A DNA stretch of 64,000 nt from contig NZ_CP029008.1 in NCBI RefSeq assembly GCF_024585165.1, forward strand, positions 3,224,001 through 3,288,000. Direction: 5' to 3'. This document shows, piece after piece, positions 17,643 through 27,164 of this stretch. Within the stretch, counting starts at the first letter, position 1; each line of letters opens with the position of its first letter. Below the pieces are notes generated by a model. That model saw only the letters and a list, made by a program, of their open reading frames with translations. It made no database searches and was not told the DNA's origin. Made by a program: the position numbers and the translations under genes. Source of the stretch: Bradyrhizobium sp. WBOS07. GTDB taxonomy: Bacteria; Pseudomonadota; Alphaproteobacteria; Rhizobiales; Xanthobacteraceae.

Positions 17643-19403
17643 ATGATCGAGCCGGCCAGTCCCAACGGCTTCCGCTGGAAGACGATCCCACACGCCGCGC
17701 TTTCCTACATGCGCGAGCGAATGGGGATCGGATATGTCTGGGTCGGTGCGGTTCTGGCCCTTGGTGCGAGCTTGCCCGCACTGTTCGCACGCGAGGTCTT
17801 CGGCGACGATTGGAGCGTTTACTACACCTACTGGACCGAGGGCCTCCCCGGACTTTTCCGCGTGCTGTATGAAGCGGCCCATGCCGGCTTCATCGTGCCG
17901 ATGTCGCTGCTCGTCGTTCTCTTGCCCGACATGCCGGACGTCGCTGCGCGTCTCGCGGGTCTGGGTTGCCACCTCGCCAACGGCGTGTTGCTCTACTCCA
18001 TCCTCCAAAGATCACCCTACACGAAGCCGATAGCTGCCTTGTTTGCGGCTCTCTTCCTGCTCAGCCCGTTTTACGTCATTCGCCTCACGCAGAACGCCGT
18101 CTACGACGTCTTCCTGCTCTTCTATTTGTTGTCGTACGAGTTGACCTATTCGAAAGTGCGGGCGCTTCGATGGGCCGCGCCGTTCTGCCTGTTCTTCTCA
18201 TTGTCGCTGGAGACCTTGATCGCCCTCGAGCCGCTCCGGGTCGTGCTGGCGCGATCTCCCGGCGAACGTTGGACGCGGACACTCGCGCGGCTCGCTCCGT
18301 TTTGGTTGGCCGTCGCGACCATCATCGTGCTGCGGATGACGATCCTGGGGAAGAGCGGTCACTACGCCGGACAATATAGTTTCGTGTCCGACCCTGTCGT
18401 CATCCGGAGAGCGCTGGTTGCCCATTTCATGGCCTTTCGGACCGGCCTGGAATACGCCTATTCCCACGGGTTCGGGCTGCTGGGAAGCCGCAATTCCACA
18501 GTTCTGGCATTGGCCGCCATGGTCGGCTCCGCTCTGCTCTCCGCGAGCGCGTTCTGGACACCATGGCTGCTGAGGAGCTTAGTCTCGTCCGCCAACGCGA
18601 TGCTGCTGTTGGTGCTCGGAGCCGCAATCGCCCTCCTCGGGGCAATGCCTTACGCCATCACCGGAATTTATGGCGACGTGATGCGGGGGGAATCCAGACT
18701 GCTCTTTCCCTCGCAGGTCGGCGTCTTGTTGCTGATGGCGACGTTCATCCAGCTGGTTCCGGGAGCACGATTGCGCGCCGGGTTGGCTGGCGGCCTGCTC
18801 ACCGTGTTCGCGCTGTCCATGGTGCAGGACTCCAAACGGCTTCTCTACGACGGGCTGATCAACTCGGATCTCCAGCGGCAAGTTCGGGCAGCCTTGCTTG
18901 CTGACCCCGAACCAAAGGTCGTCAAGCTCCATATAGAGAATCCTCATCTGTTCTCGTATCGCTCCCGCTGCCTGGGCGCCCCCGACATGAATGTCGCTCA
19001 GATGATGCTGCGGGATGAAAATCGAGAGCGGTCGTTCGTGTACACGGATCATTGTGGGGATTTCGACAGTTCCGGGGCTATCCGGAACGACGCCTGCACG
19101 GTCTCCTACCTCGAGTTCTTTCCCTGCCCTCCACGCCGAGAGACCTGGCGCTACCGCGCTGCGCCCGGCATTCCGCCGCCCGATCGCATCAGATTCCTCG
19201 AACTGATGAGGGCCGTCCTCGAGGATGCGCCGTCGGCCACGCAAGGTCGCGGCGAGCTCGTGCAATTGAAGGACAATCTGCCGATTCCTTTGGCAAGGGC
19301 TGAATACCGGCCACCTTGCCGCCGGCCCGGAGTACGTGGAACCGCCTGGCTGCTGGCGTTACCCGCGCCGTCCTGCGAAGAGTCGGGCCTTGGGGCTCGA
19401 TAG
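17643..19403 (+). CDS. Large GT-C-like membrane protein, probable glycosyltransferase
   Basis: The 586-residue protein has roughly ten membrane segments. After the first helix comes FGDDWSVYYTYW, whose Asp55-Asp56-Trp57 resembles the acidic first-loop motif of GT-C glycosyltransferases that use lipid-linked donors. The last 150 residues are hydrophilic and cysteine-containing, probably periplasmic. No specific family is recognised. A second protein of similar layout is at 24182-25903. By eye this stretch is less GC-rich than its neighbours, possibly a sign of transfer. Confidence 0.6.
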   Translation: MIEPASPNGFRWKTIPHAALSYMRERMGIGYVWVGAVLALGASLPALFAREVFGDDWSVYYTYWTEGLPGLFRVLYEAAHAGFIVPMSLLVVLLPDMPDVAARLAGLGCHLANGVLLYSILQRSPYTKPIAALFAALFLLSPFYVIRLTQNAVYDVFLLFYLLSYELTYSKVRALRWAAPFCLFFSLSLETLIALEPLRVVLARSPGERWTRTLARLAPFWLAVATIIVLRMTILGKSGHYAGQYSFVSDPVVIRRALVAHFMAFRTGLEYAYSHGFGLLGSRNSTVLALAAMVGSALLSASAFWTPWLLRSLVSSANAMLLLVLGAAIALLGAMPYAITGIYGDVMRGESRLLFPSQVGVLLLMATFIQLVPGARLRAGLAGGLLTVFALSMVQDSKRLLYDGLINSDLQRQVRAALLADPEPKVVKLHIENPHLFSYRSRCLGAPDMNVAQMMLRDENRERSFVYTDHCGDFDSSGAIRNDACTVSYLEFFPCPPRRETWRYRAAPGIPPPDRIRFLELMRAVLEDAPSATQGRGELVQLKDNLPIPLARAEYRPPCRRPGVRGTAWLLALPAPSCEESGLGAR

Positions 19404-19514
19404 GCAAAGCAATGCTCATACTATGGCTCCCGATCGCTCTCCTCCGGCCGCTCGCATCCAGCCGATGCGCGACGCCGGGAAGGACTCGCTGCTGACGGGT
19501 GGAACGGGCTGACG

Positions 19515-20486
19515 ATGCCTCCTGGCAAGAAGACGATCATTGTCCTGACCAAGTTCATGGTCTCAGCCGGCATTATCGTTCTGGTCGCACGCGACCTCGA
19601 TCTCTCGTCACTCAAGGCCGACCTTCTCGCCGTTGAATTACACATGCTCGCGCTGGCGATGGTGCTGCTGTTCGCGCAGACGTTCGCCCTGTGCAACCGC
19701 TGGATTCTCATCCTCCGCGCGATCGGCGTGTCCCTGGATTGGGTGGCCGGATGGCGCATCGTACTTGCCAGCGCCTGGTTCAATCAGGTGTTGCCCTCCG
19801 GCGGCGAAGCGATCCGCATATGGATGTTGCGGCGCCATGGAATCAAGTGGTCGCAGACCCTGAGCAGCATCGTCGCAGATCGGTTCATCGGCCTTCTGAC
19901 CCTCGGCTTCCTCATCTTGGCGGGAATGCCGTTCCTGATGTCGCGCATCCATGACAACGTCTTGCTGCTTGCCATCGCAGCGATCGTCGCTGCCGCATAT
20001 TCCGGCGCAATTGTCCTCATGATGTTGAGCCGGTTGTCGGCCCGAGTGACCGCCATTCTTCCCGTCCGGGTCATGCAGTTTGCGGCGCTGCTCGAGGCTC
20101 CGCTACTCGCGAGAGCAGGACGTGAAGCCTTGTTCGGTTCGGCTATTGTCGTTCATCTCCTGACCATCGCGGCGGCCTATGCCCTGGCGATCGGGCTGGA
20201 CGCCGGGTTGTCCGCACTCGACGCATTCGTCCTCGTACCGCTGGTGATCATGGCGGCCGCCGTCCCGCTTTCCATCGGAGGATGGGGCATTCGTGAAGGA
20301 GCGATGGTCGGCGCGCTCGGGCTTGTCGGCATCGCATCCGACAAGGCGCTCGCAATATCCATCCTGCTTGGGCTCGGCAATCTCATTGTCGGATTCATCG
20401 GGGGCGCTGTGTGGCTGCTTGCGCCCGAGCGTACGACTTACGGCGCCGAACCGGATGATACTGCTCCACCGCTCCATCAGCGGTAA
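19515..20486 (+). CDS. Flippase-like integral membrane protein (lysylphosphatidylglycerol synthase TM-domain family), second copy
   Basis: This 323-residue membrane protein matches the one at 4049-5068 along its length: CNRWILILRAIGVSLDWVAG, WFNQVLPSGGEAIRIWML and IGGWGIREGAMVGALGL occur in the same order. Both probably act on a lipid-linked glycan intermediate. The 111-base gap upstream holds no gene. ATG at 19515. Confidence 0.75.
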   Translation: MPPGKKTIIVLTKFMVSAGIIVLVARDLDLSSLKADLLAVELHMLALAMVLLFAQTFALCNRWILILRAIGVSLDWVAGWRIVLASAWFNQVLPSGGEAIRIWMLRRHGIKWSQTLSSIVADRFIGLLTLGFLILAGMPFLMSRIHDNVLLLAIAAIVAAAYSGAIVLMMLSRLSARVTAILPVRVMQFAALLEAPLLARAGREALFGSAIVVHLLTIAAAYALAIGLDAGLSALDAFVLVPLVIMAAAVPLSIGGWGIREGAMVGALGLVGIASDKALAISILLGLGNLIVGFIGGAVWLLAPERTTYGAEPDDTAPPLHQR

Positions 20487-20627
20487 TTGCGCGGAGCTGA
20501 AGGAGGTGCAACCGCACGGAACTGCCGCGGCAACCCGACGAGCCGGATGCCATCGATCGAAGCCGCCCCTGCTGTGGCGCGGCGCTGTCCCGGCCGCTGG
20601 TGGCGCAGGGACAGGGCAACTTAGGAA

Positions 20628-20656
20628 TTGTGGCGCAGGCTGAGCCACTATATAGC
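20628..20656 (+). promoter_or_regulatory. Possible promoter of the second C-methyltransferase gene
   Basis: TTGTGG (20628-20633), a 17-base spacer and TATAGC (20651-20656) lie about 40 bases before the ATG at 20696 in a 209-base gap with no supported ORF. Confidence 0.35.
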
Positions 20657-20695
20657 CTTCAGCCAGTTCGGAGTTTCACCCGGGGCTCTGCCCCC

Positions 20696-21940
20696 ATGTT
20701 GTTCCTGCAAAGAGCCAGACCAGTGACCGACCATTGCCGCCTTTGCCACTCGACCAACCTGCGTCCGGTCATCGACCTCGGATTGATGCCGATCGCGCAT
20801 CGCCTTCGGCATAGCCGAAACGAGCAGGAGGAACGGTATCCGTTCGAAGTGCTGGCCTGCGGCGATTGCGGCCTGCCTCAGATCGTCAAACCGATCGATC
20901 CAGAAATTCTGTATCGCCAGTTCAACTACAACTTCAGCAGCTGGAAGCCTGAGCCGCATCAGGCCGACGAGCTCGACACCATTGCGAAATTCTCCAAGCA
21001 TCAATCCGTGTTCGAGATCGGTTGCAACGACGGCCTGTTCATGGACAAGCTGCGCGAGCGCGGCACCAAGATCATGGTCGGTGTCGAGCCCAATCCGGTG
21101 TCGGGCAAGATCGCCCGCGAGCGCGGCATCAAGGTCTATGCCGACATGCTCAGCCCGGACATGGCCCACGACGCGGTCGCTCAGTCCGGCAAGTTCGACC
21201 TCGTCATATCGCGCCAGGTGCTCGAGCACATCGTCGATTTCGAGAACTTCTTCGCTTGCGTGAAGATCGCGCTGAAGGAGGATGGGCTGCTGTTCATCGA
21301 CGTGCCCGATTTCGCGCCCGGCTCAGCCGCGGGTGACCTCTCGGTGCTTTGGGAAGAGCACGTCAGCTATTTCACCGAACCGACCCTCCTCGCCCTGCTG
21401 GCGCGCCACGGTTTCGAGGCAGTGTCGGTGAAGACATACAATTTCAGCGGCGGCAGCCTCGCCGTCGCGGCCCGCCGTGCCAAGGGCGCAGTGACGCCGC
21501 CGCCTGCGCCATCCGGGGTCGGCGAGAAATTCGGTCAGCGCGCGAGAGAATATGGCGCGCGTCTCCGCCCAATTCTGGCGAAGGCCCGCGCCAACGGCGC
21601 GGAGATCGCCATCTATGGCGCCGGCTGCCGCGCCTGCACCTTCACCAACGCCCACGAGCTGGCCGATCTCGTCGATCTCTCCGTCGACGACCAGAAGGAG
21701 CGCCAGGGACTGTTCCTGCCGGGCACCGGCATTCCAATCCGTGCGCCCGAGGAGCTCGCAGGCAAGTCCGGGCCGCTGGTCTGTCTTCTCGCCGTGAACG
21801 AGGAGAACGAGGCCAAGGTCAGCAGCCGGCTGCGCGAGACTGTGAAGCGACCGCTGCAGATCGTTTCGATTTTCGCACCCTCGGACATCTGGAGCGAGCT
21901 CGACCGTCTCGAGGCGGCCGCAGGGTCGCGGCATGGCTGA
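20696..21940 (+). CDS. Class I SAM-dependent sugar C-methyltransferase family protein, second copy
   Basis: The 414-residue protein has the same three-part layout as the gene at 2695: zinc-type Cys14/Cys17 and Cys55/Cys58, SAM motif VFEIGCNDGLFMDKL, EEHVSYFTEPTLLALLARHG and a C-terminal domain with AIYGAGCRACTFTN. It therefore probably methylates a carbon of a nucleotide-keto sugar. ATG at 20696 sets the N-terminus like the paralogue. It overlaps the next methyltransferase by 8 bases. Confidence 0.78.
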   Translation: MLFLQRARPVTDHCRLCHSTNLRPVIDLGLMPIAHRLRHSRNEQEERYPFEVLACGDCGLPQIVKPIDPEILYRQFNYNFSSWKPEPHQADELDTIAKFSKHQSVFEIGCNDGLFMDKLRERGTKIMVGVEPNPVSGKIARERGIKVYADMLSPDMAHDAVAQSGKFDLVISRQVLEHIVDFENFFACVKIALKEDGLLFIDVPDFAPGSAAGDLSVLWEEHVSYFTEPTLLALLARHGFEAVSVKTYNFSGGSLAVAARRAKGAVTPPPAPSGVGEKFGQRAREYGARLRPILAKARANGAEIAIYGAGCRACTFTNAHELADLVDLSVDDQKERQGLFLPGTGIPIRAPEELAGKSGPLVCLLAVNEENEAKVSSRLRETVKRPLQIVSIFAPSDIWSELDRLEAAAGSRHG

Positions 21941-23126
21941 CGACAAGCTCTTCAACTATTACGAACGTCAGGACGTCCTGCCGACGTTCGGGAACTTCAA
22001 ATCGTCCAGCGAGCTCGAGGCCTATGCCACCCAGCGGCGCGAGCTGTTTTCGGACAAGCTGGTGCTGCCGCCGCGACTGTTTCGCGATGCCGAGGTGCTC
22101 GAGTTCGGCCCCGATTCCGGCGAGAATGCGCTGGTGTTCGCCGGCTGGGGCGCGAACATGACGCTCGCCGAACCGAACCGGCTCGCGCACCCGAAGATCG
22201 AGGCCTATTTCACCCGTTTCGGCCTGACCGGACGTCTTCGCGAACTCGCGCTGGCCGACGTCGAGGGCTTCACCAGCGACCACCGTTTCGACATCATCGA
22301 TGCCGAGGGTTTCATCTACACCGTGCAGCCGAGCGAAAAGTGGCTTGCCGTCTTTCACCGCCTGCTCAATCCCGACGGTTACGCCGTCGTCTCCTACTAC
22401 GAGCGCTATGGCGGCTTCTTCGAGCTCGCGCTCAAGGCGATGCATGCGGCGGGCAAGGTGTTGACCGGTCACGCCGCCCTCGACACGGCGAAAATGCTGT
22501 TCGAGGCGAAGTGGAACAGCATTCCGCACACCCGCAGCTTCGAATCCTGGCTGATGGATGTGCTGGAAAATCCGTTCGTCCGGCATCGCTACTTCCTCGA
22601 TGCGACCGCGTTGTGCACGGCCGCGCACGACAGGGGATTCGACGTCCATTCGGCATGGCCGGCCTACCGCGACAGCCTCGACATCTACTGGCACAAGAAG
22701 GTTCTGCCCGGTGACGAGAAGCTGCGTCGCGCCGCGCGCCATCTCGATCGCAGCCGCCTGAGCTTCCTCGGCGGGCGAAAGCTCTATCTGGTCGGCAAGG
22801 CCGATGCCGTGCAGGCGATCTCCGCGTCGATCGAGGCGCTGGTTCGTGACGTCGATGCAATGATCGACGATCCCTTCGGCGAGAGCCTGCCGCGCGTCGT
22901 CGCGGGCCTTGCCTCCTTGCGCGAGACGATTGGCACCACGGACATTCTCGCCGACGACGCGGCCGACATCGAAGCCATCACGGCTACTCTCGACAGCTTC
23001 TATCACATCTTTGCTGCGATCGGGCGACGGGACGTCTCCGCCGTCGCCGCCCTCGCCCGGTCGGATTCGGCCTTCATCAACATCTGGGGACAGCCGGCGC
23101 ATTTCCTCGTTATCCGGAAGCGCTGA
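21933..23126 (+). CDS. SAM-dependent methyltransferase-like protein with long C-terminal extension
   Basis: The 397-residue protein has an N-terminal Rossmann part with EVLEFGPDSGENALVFAGWG, FDIIDAEGFIYTV and FHRLLNPDGYAVVSYYERYG. The remaining 200 residues are mostly helical and not recognised. This layout is seen in methyltransferase-like proteins of polysaccharide clusters. Overlap with the upstream gene suggests co-translation. Confidence 0.65.
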   Translation: MADDKLFNYYERQDVLPTFGNFKSSSELEAYATQRRELFSDKLVLPPRLFRDAEVLEFGPDSGENALVFAGWGANMTLAEPNRLAHPKIEAYFTRFGLTGRLRELALADVEGFTSDHRFDIIDAEGFIYTVQPSEKWLAVFHRLLNPDGYAVVSYYERYGGFFELALKAMHAAGKVLTGHAALDTAKMLFEAKWNSIPHTRSFESWLMDVLENPFVRHRYFLDATALCTAAHDRGFDVHSAWPAYRDSLDIYWHKKVLPGDEKLRRAARHLDRSRLSFLGGRKLYLVGKADAVQAISASIEALVRDVDAMIDDPFGESLPRVVAGLASLRETIGTTDILADDAADIEAITATLDSFYHIFAAIGRRDVSAVAALARSDSAFINIWGQPAHFLVIRKR

Positions 23127-23139
23127 GGGAGCGCAGCCA

Positions 23140-24174
23140 TTGAGGCCAGGCATTGGCATCATCGGAACGGGCATGGTCGGCCAGATGTGCCACCTCGCCA
23201 ATTTCGCCGCCAATCCCGCCTGTCGCGTCGTCGCGATCGCTGACCTCCGGCCGGATCTGGCGGCTGCGGCCGCGCAGAAATTCGGCATCTCGCGAACTTA
23301 CGGCTCGCACCGGGAGCTGCTCGCCGATAGCGCGGTATCCGCCGTCGTGGTCGTGACCAAGCGCCGCGCCACTGGCCCGATCGTGCTGGACGCGCTCAAC
23401 AGCGGCCGGCACGTGCTCTCTGAAAAGCCGATGGCCTACACGACCGCCCAGGCCATGTCGCTGGCCGAAGCCGCACGGCGGCAAGACCTCGTCTACAGCA
23501 TCGGCTACATGAAGCGTCACGACGCCGGCGTGGCACGGGCGCTTGAGGTGCTGACGCGCTTGCGTCATGACGGCTCGCTCGGACGCATCGTCCGGGCAAA
23601 GGGCTGGTGCTTCGGCGGCGATACGGGGCGGTCGCAAGATAATTTCGTGATGACGGACGAAGCGCGACCGGACGGAATCGCGCTCTGGCAGGACGGCCCC
23701 GACTGGATGCCGCGCGCGATACGTCCCGGCTACGACAACTTTCTGAACGTCTTCAGCCACATCATCAACCTGTCGCGCTATTTTCTGGGATCGTCGCCCG
23801 CGGTCGCCGAAAGCGCGATCGAGGCTTCGGGGGCCGGGCGCATCGTTCTCGATTTCGACGGCACCGCCTGCACGCTCGATCTCGTCAGCGGGTCGGACGG
23901 AGCTTGGCGCGAGGGACTGACGATCGAGTTCGAACGCGGCGCGGTGACGCTGGAGCTGCCCCCACCCTTTGCCGCGCAAGAGGCGGAGGTGGTTGTCGAT
24001 CGCGACGGTCAACGCACGCGGTTGACGGGTGGTGCGAGCTGGGCCTTCCGGCGTCAGGCCGATGTCTTCGTTTCCGATGTCGCCACGCGAAGTACACCGC
24101 TGGCCTCCGGCGCGGATTCGGTCACCGACATCGCGCTTGCGGAAACGGTTTGGAAACAGTGGGCTGGCGGCTGA
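23140..24174 (+). CDS. Gfo/Idh/MocA-family NAD(P)-dependent oxidoreductase
   Basis: The 344-residue protein starts with the Rossmann motif GIGIIGTGMVGQM and has HVLSEKPMAYT (the EKP motif around residue 93) and a C-terminal alpha/beta domain. Family members oxidise sugars or nucleotide sugars, for example UDP-GlcNAcA at C3. The likely start is TTG at 23140, with GGGAG about 9 bases upstream; no ATG or GTG occurs close by. It converges with the membrane gene at 24182, leaving 7 bases between stops. Confidence 0.8.
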   Translation: MRPGIGIIGTGMVGQMCHLANFAANPACRVVAIADLRPDLAAAAAQKFGISRTYGSHRELLADSAVSAVVVVTKRRATGPIVLDALNSGRHVLSEKPMAYTTAQAMSLAEAARRQDLVYSIGYMKRHDAGVARALEVLTRLRHDGSLGRIVRAKGWCFGGDTGRSQDNFVMTDEARPDGIALWQDGPDWMPRAIRPGYDNFLNVFSHIINLSRYFLGSSPAVAESAIEASGAGRIVLDFDGTACTLDLVSGSDGAWREGLTIEFERGAVTLELPPPFAAQEAEVVVDRDGQRTRLTGGASWAFRRQADVFVSDVATRSTPLASGADSVTDIALAETVWKQWAGG

Positions 24175-24181
24175 ATCATCC

Positions 24182-25903
24182 TCATCGCGCTTCAGGCGCG
24201 GCATTCTTCTCGATCGGCAGGATCCCCGGGATCGGCCCAAGCTTGATGGTGACCTGCGCGAGCTGCGCCAGGAACTCCGGAACGTCGCAGCGCGCCAGCA
24301 AGCGGCACGCGTAGTACTTCCGCACCAGGACCGGGTTCGGTGCTGCTCCCGGCCCCGGCTGGAAGGAGATCGTCGCCTGCGGTCCCGACGGATCAAAATG
24401 ATGGAAGGCGCTTCCCGGAGCCTTGCGCGCTTCGTCCATGCTGCGCAGGATGTCGGGCCGTTCGGCGCGCAGTGCAAATCCGAAGAACGGCTGATTTCCC
24501 CAGGCAAGGCGGAGCATGCCGGTGACTTCGGCGAGGCCGAACGGCACATGCCGTGAGGGGTAGTCGAAGAAACCGTCGTCGAGCGCATAGACCGTCGCCG
24601 CGGGCTGGGCCCGACCGGCAAGATCGCGCGCCAGAGCCTCCTGCTTCAGCGTTCTCGCCTGCATGAAGATGTAGTTGGTCCACAGCATGCCGATCGACAC
24701 GATCAGCCCCGCCCCGAATACGGCCGCAAAGGCCAAGCGAGGGCTGGTCCAGCGTTCGACCAGCCGCTTGACTGCGAGCAGCGCCAGCGCCGACGGCACG
24801 CCGAACATCAGCAGATGACGGCTCTCGTAGAAATGCATGGACGACGGCCGCAGGCCGGCGATCAGATAGGGCGATGCCAATGCGAGGAACAGCATGACGG
24901 CAAGCATGAGCGGCAGAAAGATCGCGAGCCTGGATGCAGCCGGCTTCGTGTCGGAACGCAGCAACAGCACAACGATGCCGGCGAGCACCGCCGCCGCAAT
25001 GAAAAGCGTCGGGATCGTGATCGCCGCGCGCACCGCATTCGCCATAACGTCCCGGTAACCCGCGACGAAAAATGCCCACCATCCCCTCGCCAATTCGCCG
25101 AGAGTCGGGAAATGCGCGTCATAGTGCTGCGCGTACACGCCCATCCGCTTGAACCAGATGTTGAGCGTGCCCCAGTAGATCAAGGGAAGCGCGATCAACT
25201 CCGGATAACCTGCGGCACAACGCCATCCCGCGAGCCAGCTGCGGCGAACGAAGCCGTCCGCGGCGTTGCCGCCACGCCAGATCGCAACGAAGAGGCCCAG
25301 CATCACGAAGGCAAAAAGCACGATCGTGGAGTTGAGCGCGAAACCGAGCAGGAACGCGAGCGCACAGGCGAGGCGAAGCAGCACGCGCCGCGGACCACGG
25401 GCACTGAAGGCCAGCGTCAACAACCAGGCCCCGACGAACAGGAGCCCGAAGCTGAAAACGTAGACCGCGTTCGCCTTGCCGGCCCAGAGTTGGTAGCCGG
25501 GATAGGTCCAGACGCTCAACGCGAAACCGACCGCCTCGGCGCGGTCGAGCAGACCGAGACGCCTTGCGGTCAACGCCAGCGATGTCGCACCGAAGACAAT
25601 CCCGGCAAACGCCAGCGAGACCATCACGGCGACCGGTGCTCCCGTCCAGTTCGCGAACCTGTCGTAGCTGTAGAAGATCGGGTGACCGGCGCCGTTCAGC
25701 AGGAAGTCGATATCGATGAAATAGTCCGGACGCGGCTTGAGCACCAGCCAATCGTCCATGAAGAGACCGTCGTTCAGGAGCATCGGTGCATGCGCAGCCA
25801 ACAAGACGGCAAGGAGGACGACGATCGCACGCGGCAATGGGGCATCTCGGAGGGAGGAACGGTATCGCCGACAAGGATTCGCATGCCCGGGTGAGGTCCG
25901 CAA
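24182..25903 (-). CDS. Large GT-C-like membrane protein, probable glycosyltransferase, second type
   Basis: The 573-residue protein has about ten membrane helices and the loop sequence LFMDDWLVLKPRPDYF, where Asp50-Asp51-Trp52 sit after helix 1 as in GT-C enzymes and in the protein at 17643. The C-terminal 130 residues are soluble. Similarity to that protein is in layout more than sequence. It is divergent from the small membrane gene at 25999. The start may lie a few codons downstream of 25903. Confidence 0.55.
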   Translation of the reverse strand: MRTSPGHANPCRRYRSSLRDAPLPRAIVVLLAVLLAAHAPMLLNDGLFMDDWLVLKPRPDYFIDIDFLLNGAGHPIFYSYDRFANWTGAPVAVMVSLAFAGIVFGATSLALTARRLGLLDRAEAVGFALSVWTYPGYQLWAGKANAVYVFSFGLLFVGAWLLTLAFSARGPRRVLLRLACALAFLLGFALNSTIVLFAFVMLGLFVAIWRGGNAADGFVRRSWLAGWRCAAGYPELIALPLIYWGTLNIWFKRMGVYAQHYDAHFPTLGELARGWWAFFVAGYRDVMANAVRAAITIPTLFIAAAVLAGIVVLLLRSDTKPAASRLAIFLPLMLAVMLFLALASPYLIAGLRPSSMHFYESRHLLMFGVPSALALLAVKRLVERWTSPRLAFAAVFGAGLIVSIGMLWTNYIFMQARTLKQEALARDLAGRAQPAATVYALDDGFFDYPSRHVPFGLAEVTGMLRLAWGNQPFFGFALRAERPDILRSMDEARKAPGSAFHHFDPSGPQATISFQPGPGAAPNPVLVRKYYACRLLARCDVPEFLAQLAQVTIKLGPIPGILPIEKNAAPEAR

Positions 25904-25998
25904 GGGCGCGCCGACGGGCTCCCTTGACCGGAAAAATGCGACCTCCTATAGAATTTCGCACTGGCTGGACCGAGAGGCGTCCGGGACGATTTTCCGCA

Positions 25999-26505
25999 AT
26001 GAACATGCTACCGGGCCCCGCGCAAGCCGCTGCGATTGGTCTCAGTCTTGCGCTGCCGCTGTTGCTGCTGTGCTATGCGCGCATCGCCGCCACCGGCGGA
26101 TCAGGTCGCCGCTTCCGGCTCGGCTGCCTCAGTGTCATGGCCCTTTACGCGATCGCCTGTATCGCGCTTCCCGGGCAACGCCATTTCGACGACGTGCTTG
26201 GCGGCCTGTTCCTGCTGGCGACTGCGATGATGTTTTTCTACATCCTGTTCAGCCTGCTGGCCTGGGGCTTCACGCTGACGCTGCTCACGGCACTGGTCAA
26301 GGCCGGCCGTCCACTAACCCTCGAGCAATGGGCCGTGGCCTACATGCAGGGCGGCGATCTCGGCACCTTCACGCACAATCGCCTGAAGCTCCTGGTCGGT
26401 GCGAGGCTGGTGATCACCGCGGACGGCAAGTTGGCTCCGACGGCAAGAGGTGTCGCCGTCGCGCGCCTCGTCAAGTTGGTTCGCCTGTCGACCGGGCTTG
26501 GGTGA
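25999..26505 (+). CDS. Small membrane protein with winged-helix-like C-terminal tail, 1
   Basis: Not a recognised family. The 168-residue protein has three predicted membrane segments (about 9-27, 43-58, 65-95) followed by a cytosolic tail whose pattern, THNRLKLLVGARLVITADGK then LAPTARGVAVARLV, resembles a winged helix (recognition helix, wing, final helix). The next gene has the same plan. It could be a membrane-bound regulator or an assembly factor for the glycan machinery; neither is shown. Confidence 0.55.
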   Translation: MNMLPGPAQAAAIGLSLALPLLLLCYARIAATGGSGRRFRLGCLSVMALYAIACIALPGQRHFDDVLGGLFLLATAMMFFYILFSLLAWGFTLTLLTALVKAGRPLTLEQWAVAYMQGGDLGTFTHNRLKLLVGARLVITADGKLAPTARGVAVARLVKLVRLSTGLG

Positions 26506-26514
26506 GCAACCACG

Positions 26515-27021
26515 ATGTCCTTCATTGTCGGACTCCTCGCCGCGGTTAGCTTCGCCCTGCTGTCGCCCGCCTTGCAGCTGATAGCCCGCGCGCGCGGTTG
26601 GACGGTTGCACCCGTAACCCTGCTCGCGATCGCCGCAATCGTCACGCATGGTCTGGGCGTCATGCTCGGAATCTTCGTCGTCGCGCAATTCAGGTATTGG
26701 GACGCTGCGTCGATCTTCGGGTTTTGCGTCATGGCTTACGTCTTCGCTTTTGGCGCAGTGTACAAATCGGTGTCCCTGGAGATTTTGCTTGGTCTCGTCG
26801 ACCGGCCGCGGCGGAGCGCACCGCTTTCCGACATCGCCGAACGGCAGGTTCCAGCTCTGTTCCAGGGACGAATAGGGAACCTGGTCGACGGCGGCCTGGT
26901 CGAGCCGCTCGACTCGCACTTCGCCGCGACGGCCGCCGGCCGGGCCATGGCAGCCCGCGTCGGGCATCTGCGCCGCGCTTTCGGCATCGGCGACACCAGT
27001 CTCTACGATTTTTCCGACTAG
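26515..27021 (+). CDS. Small membrane protein with winged-helix-like C-terminal tail, 2
   Basis: This 168-residue protein repeats the layout of its neighbour 9 bases upstream: three hydrophobic helices (about 5-24, 32-55, 63-84) and a tail with LSDIAERQVPALFQGRIGNL, VDGGLVEPLD and AATAAGRAMAARVGHLRRAF, a typical winged-helix pattern. Sequence identity between the two is low but length and plan agree. They are followed by a GT2 gene. Confidence 0.55.
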   Translation: MSFIVGLLAAVSFALLSPALQLIARARGWTVAPVTLLAIAAIVTHGLGVMLGIFVVAQFRYWDAASIFGFCVMAYVFAFGAVYKSVSLEILLGLVDRPRRSAPLSDIAERQVPALFQGRIGNLVDGGLVEPLDSHFAATAAGRAMAARVGHLRRAFGIGDTSLYDFSD

Positions 27022-27164
27022 TTGCGGGAAATACACACATCACCGGTTTCGTGCCGGTTGTGCAGGTCTAATCTGCGGGGGCCTTATTGTTCGCCCAGAC
27101 CTTATGACCTAGAGTTGCGTCAGGGGGCCGCCGGTCGAAAGGGGCCGGCAACAGGCAGCTAGAG

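Noticed and set aside
20487..20695. Short ORF after an AAGGAGGTG sequence
   Set aside because: The only ATG nearby is about 40 bases from the SD-like sequence and opens just 24 codons of no character.
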